Of a DNA stretch of 64,000 bases, positions 24,572 through 33,683 are shown piece after piece; the stretch's first letter is position 1, and every line of letters starts with the position of its first letter. Source of the stretch: Zhongshania marina (GTDB lineage Bacteria > Pseudomonadota > Gammaproteobacteria > Pseudomonadales > Spongiibacteraceae). The stretch covers positions 62,001-126,000 of the forward strand of contig NZ_PQGG01000012.1 of assembly GCF_002915595.1 (NCBI RefSeq), written 5' to 3'. Under the pieces are notes generated by a model. The model did not search any database, was not told where the DNA came from, and saw nothing but the letters and a program-made list of their open reading frames with translations. Made by a program: the position numbers and the translations under genes.

Positions 24572-26923
24572 CTACATAAAGTTGTAGGCAAAACTAATTC
24601 CATAGGTAACGGGCTTTGCCGCATAGCGAACAACAACGTCTTGAGTTACAAACTGATTGCTCCAGTAGTACTCGTCTGTCACATTGCGCCCCCATACCGT
24701 TGCGCTCCAAACTCCATCTAAAGACTCGATACCGGCGCGCAAATCCAGGGTTGTAAAGCTATTGACGCGGGTTTTATCTGGGGCACCAAAGGTAGAGTTT
24801 GCTTCGCTGTTATACATCAGATTAGCCCCTACAAATGCGCCCAAGGTGCTGCTAATTGGCAAGCGGTAATCCGCGTCTGCGACAAAATGAAAATCAGGCG
24901 TAAACGGCAGCTCAGACCCAGCAAAGTCCCCCTGCTCTCGCACACCATTTAAACCATCTTCATCTTGTCCAGTAGTAGGGTTAACAAAGGTGTACCATTC
25001 GTTAACTTCAGTATCTACATACGTGCCAGAAGCCCGCAGCATAAGACCGTCAATAGGCGTATACGTAAGCTCTACTTCAAAACCTTGGATAGTTGATTCC
25101 GGAACGTTCACTAAACGATCCAGCTGGTTATACACAGGATCTTTAACACTGCCACGCACCTGCTTATCATCGTATTGATAATAGAAGATCGCGGAGTTTA
25201 ACTGGGCTTTACGATCAGCCAGAGTCCATTTGAAACCAGCTTCCAAAGCTTGAACTGATTCTTGAGTGACTGGCTCAAATTGTGATGTGGTAGATGCAGG
25301 TAAAATCGGATAACTGCCTGTTTTGTACCCTTTAGATGCGAGTGTGTATAGCAGTAGATCCTCGTCAACACGGTAATTTAATCCAAACCGCCAAGACACA
25401 TTATCTTCGTCTAAAGTGTCTTGATAAGGAGTGCGACTAACGTCGGCAGTCACAGCATCTAAGCTTACACATTCGTCCGGCACGATTACGGTTGTTCCCG
25501 GTGCCTGCCCTTTTAATGCATCAGAAAAGAAGGCAAAGGTGGCATTTAAACCAGGATCGGCATTATGACTACAAGAGGTAAAATCATTTTTGCTTTGAGT
25601 AAAACGAACACCCGCAAGCACGGTAAGCTGCTCGCTTAGGTCATATTCTAAATTAGCGAATATACCAACATCCTCGATGTCTTGAGTAATACTGGTGGTA
25701 GATTGCTGGATAAATGGACCACCGGGGTTTAGCGCTACGTTGGTGGAATCACCAACTAACACCGTTTCATCGCTGACAACATCATTAGTCGCGTAGTTCA
25801 AACCGACTAACCACTGGCTGTTGTCGGTGTTACCAGACAAGCGCAGTTCTTGGGTGAAACTGTCAACACTGCCTTCTGAATCTATGCCCATATTCTGTAA
25901 GAGTGTGCCATCTCTATCCATTGAGTAATCTTCTCGGTACTCAGAGTAGGCCGTAATAGAAGTGAACGTCAGCGCGTCGTTAAGCTCATGATCTAGGCGT
26001 AGCGTGAATTGCGTGAAATCATCATTACGAGACAAATCACGCCCCTCATCCCATTCGGCACTGCGCGCGTTATTCGCCGCGTTTGGCTGAACATAAAACG
26101 CATCTATGCGGCTTTGCGTTGCTGCAACATCAGAAATCAATGGCTCGCTGGGTGAAGAATACTGTAGTTGAACATCTTGGAGTTGCGCGGCTTGAGTGTC
26201 GGACTTATCAGCCCAGCCATTGACACCAGCCAACACAGTAGTCCGGTCACTAAGATCAAACTGTAATTGTGCGCGACCTTTAAATAGGTCTTCTACACCT
26301 AATTCTCGATTAGATGCTACACTTTTTTGCCACTCATCTGCCTGAGTAGTCGCCAATGCGATTCGACCGGCAACGGTATCGCTAAGCGGGCCACTAACAT
26401 AAGCCTCTGTTTCCAATTTATTAAAGCGGCCATAGCTCAAGCGACCACCGGCCTCCAATTCCGTCGTCGGTTTAGCCGCAATATAGTTAATTGCGCCACC
26501 AGTAGAGTTCTGACCAAACAATAATCCCTGCGGCCCTTTCAAGACTTCAACTCGTTCTAAGTCTAGGGTCGCACCTTTAGTAAATGCGCCGTAAGCTAGC
26601 GGCACTTCGTCTACGTACACACTTACAGCCGGACTCGCACCTAGTGTGTAGTCGTTAAATCCAACTCCACGGAGAGAAAATAAGGGTGTACCATTTTGAC
26701 TAGCCGTGAAAACCAAACCGGGAGACACTTTGACCAAATCACCAGTGTCACTGATTCCTGCATCGGCAATCTGTTCGCCGGTCGCCGCTGAAACGGACAA
26801 ACCTACATCATTGATAGATTGAGCACGTTTTTGCGCCGTAACCACTACCTCTTCGATTTGACCAGCTTGCAATACCGCTGGAAACAACATAACGGCAACT
26901 TCAACGCCAAGAATCTTTCTCAT
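24572..26923 (-). CDS. TonB-dependent outer membrane receptor
   Basis: A 783-residue outer membrane active transporter energised by TonB. A short signal peptide ends at LQAG, then EEVVVTAQKR (TonB-box-like region), a plug domain with PGLVFT, FSLRGVGFNDY and VEVLKGPQGLLFGQNSTGGAINY (about residues 108-150), and a 22-strand-type barrel ending in SFAYNFM. The plug wording resembles the broad family often annotated with siderophore, carbohydrate or xenobiotic uptake. The ligand cannot be inferred. A large AT-rich region precedes the gene and may hold its control sites. The ribosome site AGAGG supports the start. Confidence 0.93.
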   Translation of the reverse strand: MRKILGVEVAVMLFPAVLQAGQIEEVVVTAQKRAQSINDVGLSVSAATGEQIADAGISDTGDLVKVSPGLVFTASQNGTPLFSLRGVGFNDYTLGASPAVSVYVDEVPLAYGAFTKGATLDLERVEVLKGPQGLLFGQNSTGGAINYIAAKPTTELEAGGRLSYGRFNKLETEAYVSGPLSDTVAGRIALATTQADEWQKSVASNRELGVEDLFKGRAQLQFDLSDRTTVLAGVNGWADKSDTQAAQLQDVQLQYSSPSEPLISDVAATQSRIDAFYVQPNAANNARSAEWDEGRDLSRNDDFTQFTLRLDHELNDALTFTSITAYSEYREDYSMDRDGTLLQNMGIDSEGSVDSFTQELRLSGNTDNSQWLVGLNYATNDVVSDETVLVGDSTNVALNPGGPFIQQSTTSITQDIEDVGIFANLEYDLSEQLTVLAGVRFTQSKNDFTSCSHNADPGLNATFAFFSDALKGQAPGTTVIVPDECVSLDAVTADVSRTPYQDTLDEDNVSWRFGLNYRVDEDLLLYTLASKGYKTGSYPILPASTTSQFEPVTQESVQALEAGFKWTLADRKAQLNSAIFYYQYDDKQVRGSVKDPVYNQLDRLVNVPESTIQGFEVELTYTPIDGLMLRASGTYVDTEVNEWYTFVNPTTGQDEDGLNGVREQGDFAGSELPFTPDFHFVADADYRLPISSTLGAFVGANLMYNSEANSTFGAPDKTRVNSFTTLDLRAGIESLDGVWSATVWGRNVTDEYYWSNQFVTQDVVVRYAAKPVTYGISFAYNFM

Positions 26924-27376
26924 TTAATAACCTCTATACATAGCACCGATGAAACACTGAAATAGGACAAGACGGTTCCGATCAGTGTATCCAGCAATAT
27001 GTTTACTCTAGTTTTATCATTATTTATGTCACACGGGGCTCAGGTAATGTAGCCAAGGAACATAACCAACACCGAAAGTATTGATAAAAAATCAATATTT
27101 TGGTTGACCTATTCTGCGAGCTTAGGAAAAACAGAAATATACGTAAATACCCGTAGCAGCAAGGCTTATATTGATCAAAAAGACAGTAGTTATTAATATT
27201 TTTTATATAAATATCAACATCTTAGATAGAACATCGAAAGACGCGATATAATGAAGCATTATTATTGTTAGCTAGCACAACTAAATCTTTGACTATAAAA
27301 CTCATTCCGTTCGTCGGACGTTAAGCGCGAGTCAAAATTAAACAAGGATATTTAAACCAATAGCGACAGGAACAAT

Positions 27377-27451
27377 ATGTGTGCCCACCAGCACAGCACA
27401 AACCAAGCGGGATTCAGATTGGATTTACTTGGTGCTGGGTTAAAACGATGA
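27377..27451 (+). CDS. candidate 24-residue small protein
   Basis: The ORF starts MCAHQHSTNQAG and ends LGAGLKR with a TGA at 27449-27451. ACAGGA lies six bases before the ATG, a good ribosome site. A strong hairpin follows 16 bp downstream. Nothing in the sequence suggests a function, and the reading frame is short enough to arise by chance. Confidence 0.25.
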   Translation: MCAHQHSTNQAGFRLDLLGAGLKR

Positions 27452-27467
27452 AAACAATTTGTATAAC

Positions 27468-27497
27468 AACAAGCTGCGGACATGGCCGCAGCTTGTT
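27468..27497. terminator. terminator after rdgC
   Basis: AACAAGCTGCGG (27468-27479) and CCGCAGCTTGTT (27486-27497) form a perfect 12-bp stem with a 6-base loop. It lies just beyond the rdgC stop; on the minus strand the stem is followed by ATACAAATTGTTTT. It could also serve the small plus-strand ORF. Confidence 0.7.
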
Positions 27498-27503
27498 ATA
27501 CAC

Positions 27504-28442
27504 TTAAGCGGCGCTGGATATCACTTCACCCTGCTCACTGAGATCTTCGCCGCCGAAGGCCTCGAGCACGGCGGGAATAAACGCCGCGAACTCTGCGCTC
27601 ATTATCGCGAAATCAACGTCGAACTGATCGGCAGCACTTTCTGTGTGTACATCGCCAACCTTGTCTTGAATTAGATCACCAAAATTAAGACGTTTAATAG
27701 CTAGCTGGTCATCAATAACAAATTCAATATCGCCGCTCCAACGCAGCGCGATTTTATTGACAAACATACCCGCCTGAATATGGCTGCTTATTTCTGCGGT
27801 GCAAAGGTTTTGGTTTTTGCAGCGAATCACCGAACTCTCATCAGCCTTGTCTCTCAGCTCACACTCACCACCCAGCTCAAATCCTGCGGGTGCAGCTCCT
27901 TGCACCAACCACTCTGTCATTTGGTGCTGCGCCACATTTTTAGCTTTTAAGGGGATAACCGGCAGACTACCCAGCGACTCACGCAGAAAGTTAAGCAGCT
28001 CTTCCGCCTTGTTATGAGAAGCCGCGTTAACAATCAACAACCCCTGCTCTGGAGCAATATAGGCAAACAGGCGATTGGAGCGAGTAAACGCGCGGGGAAT
28101 CAGTGAGAAGGTAATTTCGTCTTTTAGTTCTGTTCGCTCTTTGCGCCCAGGTATGCGGTCTTCTGCAAGTTTTATTTCTTCTAACTTATCGGCAAGCACT
28201 TCATTCACGACCGACGCGGGTAAAATTTTCTCCTGCTTTTGCGCACACAGCATGATGCAGCCGTTGCTAACATGTACATATTCACTGCCCTGTGAACCTA
28301 GTGGCAGGGTCCAACCATAGCTGGACACATCCTGACTATTGCAGGGTATAAAGGATTTTTCTGCAAGTCTTTCATTGACCTCTTCGGCGGTCAGTGAGAA
28401 GGGTTTGGTAAAACGGTAGATCAGAAGATTTTTAAACCACAT
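27504..28442 (-). CDS. rdgC: recombination-associated protein RdgC
   Basis: RdgC is a ring-shaped DNA-binding protein that modulates RecA. From the ATG at 28442 the protein has 312 residues and starts MWFKNLLIYRFTKPF, the family hallmark. EKSFIPCNSQDVSSYGWTLPLG and the later RSNRLFAYIAPEQGLLIVNAAS are further characteristic segments. The frame opens earlier at 28493, but homologues start at MWFKN. It is followed by a strong terminator. The MORN-like lipoprotein gene lies about 100 bp upstream on the same strand. Confidence 0.94.
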   Translation of the reverse strand: MWFKNLLIYRFTKPFSLTAEEVNERLAEKSFIPCNSQDVSSYGWTLPLGSQGSEYVHVSNGCIMLCAQKQEKILPASVVNEVLADKLEEIKLAEDRIPGRKERTELKDEITFSLIPRAFTRSNRLFAYIAPEQGLLIVNAASHNKAEELLNFLRESLGSLPVIPLKAKNVAQHQMTEWLVQGAAPAGFELGGECELRDKADESSVIRCKNQNLCTAEISSHIQAGMFVNKIALRWSGDIEFVIDDQLAIKRLNFGDLIQDKVGDVHTESAADQFDVDFAIMSAEFAAFIPAVLEAFGGEDLSEQGEVISSAA

Positions 28443-28546
28443 GTAAATTGCGCCTGTACTGCTGTAAATGAAACAAGGGATGTTTCCATCCATTGTATTA
28501 CCTAATGGCTACTCGTGTTTGAAAAAATGACAACTTGTTGAGTCAC

Positions 28547-30163
28547 CTAGCGATCTCGCTTCGCAAAGTCGCGACTCATCGCTGCACATTGGGACTGACT
28601 GAAATAATCTTCGCAAATCTTAACTAGGGCATCATCCGGCCTACGCTCACAGCGCCAATCAGTCTCGTTAAAACTTTTGCCGCCACGGGCGCAGCGCTGC
28701 GCAGACTCATCTAATAAGAGCGCCCCACTTTGCTCATACCACTTTTCAATATCAGCAAGCATATTTGATTTTAGTACCGCGACCGACTCATTGCCGCCGC
28801 TACCCCATGTACTTAGTCGCGCCATGCTCTGGCGCTGCCAGCTGGCCCACAGCTCTGCCAAACCTGCAACTTGGCCATCTTTTGCTATCGCTTGATTTTC
28901 TTCTATGTCGGTTAATAAATCTGACTTCAGCTTGCCAAGCTCACTAGAAGATAAAACCGCACCGCTCAACACATCAGAAAACCGCGTATTAAGACGCTGC
29001 TTATACCACTCATAGCGACTATCGAGCTTATCGCGGAAATCGTCATCGGGCAGACCAGAGGCGTCATCGGCGTCACCAAAGCCCTCATACCTGGCGCCCT
29101 GTTCATCAACGTAAATACCAATACCGATTGGCTTACCGAGTTCATATTGCCGATAACTTTTTAGATTCCCGTAGTGCATAACCGTGACTGGCCCGTGATA
29201 TAACCACTTACCGTCATAAATAGCGTCGACATTCACCGCCGCAGTGGTAACAACGCCATGGCGATAGATACGCACACGGTGAAACAGCCCACCGTTATCA
29301 ATATCTCGTGCAGCTACTTCCAGCATAGATGCGGGGTAATCTTCACTCAGAGCATAAAAACGATTTTTATCGCAGTCATAGGCAAACGCTTGTAATAAGT
29401 TTTGGGGCACCGTTAAATTGGGGGCGCGCTCGCAGTCACCCAATACTTCCACCTTTGAAAAGCTAGCGGGTTCATAATAAAAATAATGTACTGGCTGAGG
29501 CTTAATTTGATAATTGAAGTACTGCCGCTCAACCACAAAAAAATCTTGGCTGGCGTCTAGAGCACTTATTTTGACTACGCCCCTCGGCAATCCTTCTTTG
29601 AATTTAAGTGCGACTTGAAATGGACCTCCCAAGCCGCGATGAACAATGGGAAAAGCCTCTGGCCTGCCCTTGGGACTAATATTGCGCCGGTACTGAAGGT
29701 ATTGATTATCACCATCCATCGCCATTAAAGATGGCGCGCGGAAACGATGTAGATCTGAATACTGAGCCTGCCAATGGCTTTGCTCGCTCTGAGCTAATAC
29801 TCTATTTTCACCATCGAAAATGGTAAATGAGCCGTTAAAGCCTAAACGGCTTTCCTCAGCGTTAAGCTTAAAATCACCCTTCAAGTTTAGGAATAGCGGC
29901 TCATTATTGATGTCTTGATACAACTGCGTTAATTCGCCCTGCTGGGGAAAGCCCAAGCTGTCAAACTTACCCTTAAACTGTGAGTTCGCGGCGTCGCCGT
30001 ATATCACCTCGCCTTGTAAAAAAATATCTCGCTTATACTCGCCGCTGAATACTGGCGCTGCCTCCCCGTCGAGTTCAAAGCGCTTATTTTCTACACGACC
30101 AACGCAAGCACTCAGCAGCACTACACATAAACACCACATTATGTAGCTTTGTTGCCTAGCCAT
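28547..30163 (-). CDS. lipoprotein with MORN-like repeats
   Basis: A 538-residue lipoprotein: signal peptide ending VVLLSAC at the N-terminus, then a beta-rich body. Segments such as GEVIYGDAANSQFKGKFDSLG, YDGKWLYHGPVTVMHYG and GARYEGFGDADD follow the pattern of MORN or toxin-antitoxin-like strand repeats. The C-terminal 140 residues are helical and charged, with four late cysteines. A ribosome site GGGAG precedes the ATG at 30163; a GTG at 30169 is also in frame. Function unknown, probably outer membrane anchored. Confidence 0.7.
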   Translation of the reverse strand: MARQQSYIMWCLCVVLLSACVGRVENKRFELDGEAAPVFSGEYKRDIFLQGEVIYGDAANSQFKGKFDSLGFPQQGELTQLYQDINNEPLFLNLKGDFKLNAEESRLGFNGSFTIFDGENRVLAQSEQSHWQAQYSDLHRFRAPSLMAMDGDNQYLQYRRNISPKGRPEAFPIVHRGLGGPFQVALKFKEGLPRGVVKISALDASQDFFVVERQYFNYQIKPQPVHYFYYEPASFSKVEVLGDCERAPNLTVPQNLLQAFAYDCDKNRFYALSEDYPASMLEVAARDIDNGGLFHRVRIYRHGVVTTAAVNVDAIYDGKWLYHGPVTVMHYGNLKSYRQYELGKPIGIGIYVDEQGARYEGFGDADDASGLPDDDFRDKLDSRYEWYKQRLNTRFSDVLSGAVLSSSELGKLKSDLLTDIEENQAIAKDGQVAGLAELWASWQRQSMARLSTWGSGGNESVAVLKSNMLADIEKWYEQSGALLLDESAQRCARGGKSFNETDWRCERRPDDALVKICEDYFSQSQCAAMSRDFAKRDR

Positions 30164-30313
30164 TCGCACTTATCTCCCTGTCTGGTCTATTTTATTGCGC
30201 CTAATCATACCCTAGCCACATTATTGTGAATTGATCTGGTTCCCAGCTTTGACTTAAATACCCAAGGCATGACATCGTTCACCAGAGACATAAAACCATA
30301 AAGAGCATCAAAA

Positions 30314-32134
30314 ATGACACACGCCTTAGTAAGTATTTTAGTCGCCGGTATCTTTTGTCAGTGGCTGGCTTGGCGCTTTCGCTTGCCTGCCATTGTTTTG
30401 CTCGCTGCCTGCGGTCTCTTATTGGGGCCAATCACTGGTTGGATTGAGCCCAGCGTCGACTTTGGCGATGGTCTTACCGCTGTCACATCACTTTTTGTAG
30501 CGATAATTCTGTTCGAGGGCGGCCTTAACCTTCAGTTCCATGAATTAAGAGAAACAGCACAGGTAACCCGTCGCCTCACCTCAATCGGTGTGTTTTTCGC
30601 TTGGGGAATTGGCATTTGCGTCGCCCACTACGTTGGCGGCTTAAGCTGGGGGGTGGCGTCTTTGCTCGGTGCAATTCTGGTTGTTACGGGCCCAACGGTA
30701 ATTATGCCGCTACTCAAACACGCCAAACTCAATCGCAGAACGGCGTCTTATTTAAAATGGGAAGGTATTATCAACGACCCCATTGGCGTTCTACTCGCGG
30801 TCTTAGTTTATCAATACCTACTTTATTCTGGTGAAGGCCCAGCACTGCAATCCATATTTGCCAGCCTCGGTTTAGCCCTCGCAACCTCCGCAGTGTTGGG
30901 CGGTGGTATTGCTTACGGCCTTGGCTATTGCTTCCGCAAGGGCTGGATTCCGGAGTACCTGAAAGCGCCCTCCATCATCGCTTGTGTGCTTGCTGTTTAT
31001 GCATTATCCGATTTAGTGCAGCATGAGTCAGGCTTACTCGCCACCACCTTGATGGGTGTGGTTATGGGGAATATGGGGCTGCGCAGCCTAGATGAAATGC
31101 GTCGTTTCAAAGAATACGTCACCCTAATTTTAGTTTCCTTCTTATTTGTTGTACTCACCGCCTCGCTAACCAAAACAGCCCTGCAGTCCATTCACTGGCA
31201 ACTCGTCGCAATGGTGTTTGGCTTTGTATTTTTTGTTAGACCCTTGGCGGTGTTCCTGGCAACCATCCGCACCGATTGTAGCTGGCAGGACCGGGTATTA
31301 ATCGCATGGATAGCACCGCGCGGCGTTGTAGCTGCCGCTTCAGCTGGTGCATTTGCGCCTGCCTTAATCGACGCAGGTTTTGAAGACGCTCAGTATTTAG
31401 TTCCTGCCGTCTTTATGCTGATTTTTGCGACTATTTTGGCCCACGGATTTTCATTGGGACCACTAACAAAATTGCTCAAACTCGGCTCGCCGGGCAAAGG
31501 CCGAATTTTAATTGTTGGCGCCTCGCCATGGACAATTGAATTAGCTGGTGCCCTCAAAAAAATTAACCAGGAAGTTGTAATAGCCGATACCGAGTGGGGA
31601 CGATTACAGCCAGCGCGGCAACAGGGAATAGACACATGGTTTGGCGAGGTGTTGTCAGACATGGCCGACGAGGCGATGGCCTTAGATAATATTTACACCG
31701 TGCTCGCCGCTACCGGCAACAACCATTACAACTCTATGGTATGCAATCATTTTGCCCCACACCTAGGCAGACACCGGGTGTTTCAACCCTACGACAGTGG
31801 CTATGAACGCAATAATCGCGTGGTGTCTGAAACACGCCGCGGCATTACTGCATTTTCTAGCAATATCTCCTTTGCCGAATTGTGGACACGAATGATTCGC
31901 GGATGGATGATTCGAAAAACTGTGATCACTGACACTTACAGCGAAAAAGACTTTCTTGCCCGCCTACCTGAAGACGCCGTGCGACTCGCTATCATCCCAG
32001 AAAATGGCAAACTGGAATGGCTTAGCCAAAAATCCCGCAAGCTCCAAACCGGCGATACGGTGATAAGCTTTGTGCCGCCTGAGCAGAATGATGCAAAGGC
32101 CGAGGTCGATGCGACACCAAACCTGCCAGCCTAA
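30314..32134 (+). CDS. CPA1-type sodium or potassium/proton antiporter
   Basis: A 606-residue inner membrane antiporter. About twelve hydrophobic segments fill residues 1-390. The functional core EGIINDPIGVLLAVLV (about residue 152) carries the Asn-Asp pair of electroneutral CPA1 exchangers, and FEGGLNLQFHEL is a second family block. The C-terminal cytoplasmic part (residues 395-590) holds a Rossmann-like domain (ILIVGASPWTIELAGALKK) resembling TrkA-N, suggesting nucleotide control. It lies 21 bp upstream of the haloalkane dehalogenase gene, probably in one transcript. Confidence 0.9.
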   Translation: MTHALVSILVAGIFCQWLAWRFRLPAIVLLAACGLLLGPITGWIEPSVDFGDGLTAVTSLFVAIILFEGGLNLQFHELRETAQVTRRLTSIGVFFAWGIGICVAHYVGGLSWGVASLLGAILVVTGPTVIMPLLKHAKLNRRTASYLKWEGIINDPIGVLLAVLVYQYLLYSGEGPALQSIFASLGLALATSAVLGGGIAYGLGYCFRKGWIPEYLKAPSIIACVLAVYALSDLVQHESGLLATTLMGVVMGNMGLRSLDEMRRFKEYVTLILVSFLFVVLTASLTKTALQSIHWQLVAMVFGFVFFVRPLAVFLATIRTDCSWQDRVLIAWIAPRGVVAAASAGAFAPALIDAGFEDAQYLVPAVFMLIFATILAHGFSLGPLTKLLKLGSPGKGRILIVGASPWTIELAGALKKINQEVVIADTEWGRLQPARQQGIDTWFGEVLSDMADEAMALDNIYTVLAATGNNHYNSMVCNHFAPHLGRHRVFQPYDSGYERNNRVVSETRRGITAFSSNISFAELWTRMIRGWMIRKTVITDTYSEKDFLARLPEDAVRLAIIPENGKLEWLSQKSRKLQTGDTVISFVPPEQNDAKAEVDATPNLPA

Positions 32135-32155
32135 TAATAAACTCTGGAGAAAACC

Positions 32156-33070
32156 ATGACGCCGCTACGCACACCGGATTCTTGCTTTGAAAACTTGCCG
32201 GACTACCCGTTTTCACCCCATTACATTGAGGTTGATGACACCGAAGGCGGCAGTTTACGGATGCATTATGTAGATGAGGGGTCGCAAACTGCGCCGGTCA
32301 TCTTACTCATGCACGGCGAGCCAACATGGAGTTATTTATATCGCAAAATGATTTCCCCTTTAGCTGACGCTGGGTTTCGGGTAATTGCACCGGACCTTAT
32401 CGGCTTTGGTCGCTCAGACAAGCCTAGCGAGCGCAGCGACTATAGCTACCAACGCCATGTTAACTGGGTGCGCGATTTACTTGCGCAGCTGGATTTACAA
32501 AACATCACGCTATTCTGTCAGGACTGGGGCGGCTTAATTGGCTTGCGCCTGCTCGCGGAAGAACAAAACCGCTTTACCCGCGCTATTGCCGCCAACACTA
32601 TGTTGCCAACGGGCGATCACGCCCCCGGCGACGCTTTTCTACAGTGGCAGCATCTATCGCAACATATTCCGGTATTTACCGTCGGCAAAATTATCGCCGG
32701 TGCCTGCGTAAAACCGGTTTCTGCGGAAACCATAAAAGCCTATGACGCGCCCTTTCCCGATGAAAGCTACAAGGCCGGAGCAAGGCAATTCCCCATGCTG
32801 GTACCAACTTCAGCAAACGACCCCGCCGCCGACGCCAATCGCGCTGCTTGGCAGGTTTTGAGCACGATGGAAAAGCCCTTCCTAACAGCCTTTAGCGACA
32901 AAGACCCCATCACCGCAGCGGGAGAGCCACTATTTCGCAAATTGATACCTGGCACCAAGGGGCAGGCCCACACCACCATCGTTGATGGCGGACATTTTTT
33001 GCAGGAAGATCAAAGTGAGGAATTAGTTGAGGTGATATTAAAATTTATTGCGGATACAGCGACAAGTTAA
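32156..33070 (+). CDS. haloalkane dehalogenase (DhlA-like, alpha/beta hydrolase)
   Basis: A 304-residue alpha/beta hydrolase that should hydrolyse carbon-halogen bonds to alcohol, halide and a proton. Nucleophile Asp123 with the halide-binding Trp124 is in CQDWGGLIGL. HGEPTW (residues 53-58) gives the oxyanion hole and matches DhlA. The catalytic acid is probably Asp248 in FSDKDP and the base His280 in VDGGHFLQED. These features separate it from plain esterases. Natural substrate unknown. GGAG precedes the ATG. Its stop codon lies inside a 30-bp direct repeat. Confidence 0.88.
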   Translation: MTPLRTPDSCFENLPDYPFSPHYIEVDDTEGGSLRMHYVDEGSQTAPVILLMHGEPTWSYLYRKMISPLADAGFRVIAPDLIGFGRSDKPSERSDYSYQRHVNWVRDLLAQLDLQNITLFCQDWGGLIGLRLLAEEQNRFTRAIAANTMLPTGDHAPGDAFLQWQHLSQHIPVFTVGKIIAGACVKPVSAETIKAYDAPFPDESYKAGARQFPMLVPTSANDPAADANRAAWQVLSTMEKPFLTAFSDKDPITAAGEPLFRKLIPGTKGQAHTTIVDGGHFLQEDQSEELVEVILKFIADTATS

Positions 33071-33149
33071 GGCGCGCTAGTTGGTGTGCTGAAAGAACTC
33101 TCAAATGCCCAGCATGGCTGCGACAAGCTAAGGCACGCTACTTGGTGTG
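33059..33149. repeat. 30-bp imperfect direct repeat at the end of the dehalogenase gene
   Basis: Copies at 33059-33088 and 33120-33149 match at 27 of 30 positions and are 61 bp apart. The first copy includes the dehalogenase stop codon. Its end CTAGTTGGTGTG (33077-33088) is the exact complement of 33160-33171. This suggests that a terminator region was duplicated and then diverged. Confidence 0.75.
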
Positions 33150-33167
33150 GAAACGCTTCCACACCAA
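33142..33167. terminator. hairpin between convergent dehalogenase and SnoaL-like genes
   Basis: TTGGTGTGGAA (33142-33152) and its exact complement (33157-33167) form an 11-bp stem with a 4-base loop ACGC. It lies between two converging genes and is the natural place for a shared terminator, but no T-run follows on either strand. Confidence 0.5.
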
Positions 33168-33173
33168 CTAGAT

Positions 33174-33617
33174 CTATAAACTCATAAAATCAGGCACGTT
33201 AAACACCCAACTCTTTTCTTCTTTGCGGCTGCTAATACGCCAGCCCTCTGTGGTACGACGGTAGCTGTCCACATACCAAAGGCCCAGCATAAACACCTGC
33301 TTTTCTTCTCCGAGCGGCATTTCCATGGGATTAAAACACATCACTCTGCCAGTACCGGAGTCACCGTCAACGGCAATCTGGACATTGGCATTAAGATGCT
33401 GAGATGCGCTAAAAGCCGGTAAAGCCTGCTTTAAAAAGGCCAAGGTCGATTCTCTGTCGCCCACCGAACCACCAAAGGCACTGTAGTCGATATGGGCATC
33501 GGCGGTAAAAATATCATTGAGTTCATCAACCGCTTTACGATCAATAATATCGGCATAGCGAAACAGCATGTCTTGAATTTCAAAACGGTCGGACATTTCC
33601 TGCAAGCTTAGGGGCAT
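33174..33617 (-). CDS. SnoaL-like (NTF2-fold) protein
   Basis: A 147-residue SnoaL-like protein: EMSDRFEIQDMLFRYADIIDRKAVDELNDIFTADAHIDYSAFGG, then a sheet core with a CFNPMEM segment and the late TEGWRISSRKEEKSWVF. It is distinct from the copy at 11.75 kb. It lies 66 bp downstream of the degenerate amidohydrolase gene on the same strand, and the two are probably co-expressed. GGAG precedes the ATG. Role likely in small-molecule conversion, unproven. Confidence 0.8.
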   Translation of the reverse strand: MPLSLQEMSDRFEIQDMLFRYADIIDRKAVDELNDIFTADAHIDYSAFGGSVGDRESTLAFLKQALPAFSASQHLNANVQIAVDGDSGTGRVMCFNPMEMPLGEEKQVFMLGLWYVDSYRRTTEGWRISSRKEEKSWVFNVPDFMSL

Positions 33618-33683
33618 TGCGTGTCTCCATTATTATTTTATGTTTGCGCACATTTCGCGCGAGCATAAAGCTCGCGTATTAAC

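Larger units (their letters stand above)
26924..27503. other. 580-bp AT-rich intergenic region
   Basis: This region separates the receptor gene start from the rdgC end. It holds an AT-rich stretch around 27170-27260, a TATTGAT/ATCAATA inverted repeat at 27079-27097 with a 5-base A loop, a TATAAT at 27247-27252 without a convincing -35, a candidate 24-codon ORF at 27377-27451 and a hairpin at 27468-27497. No longer gene was seen on either strand. Confidence 0.6.
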
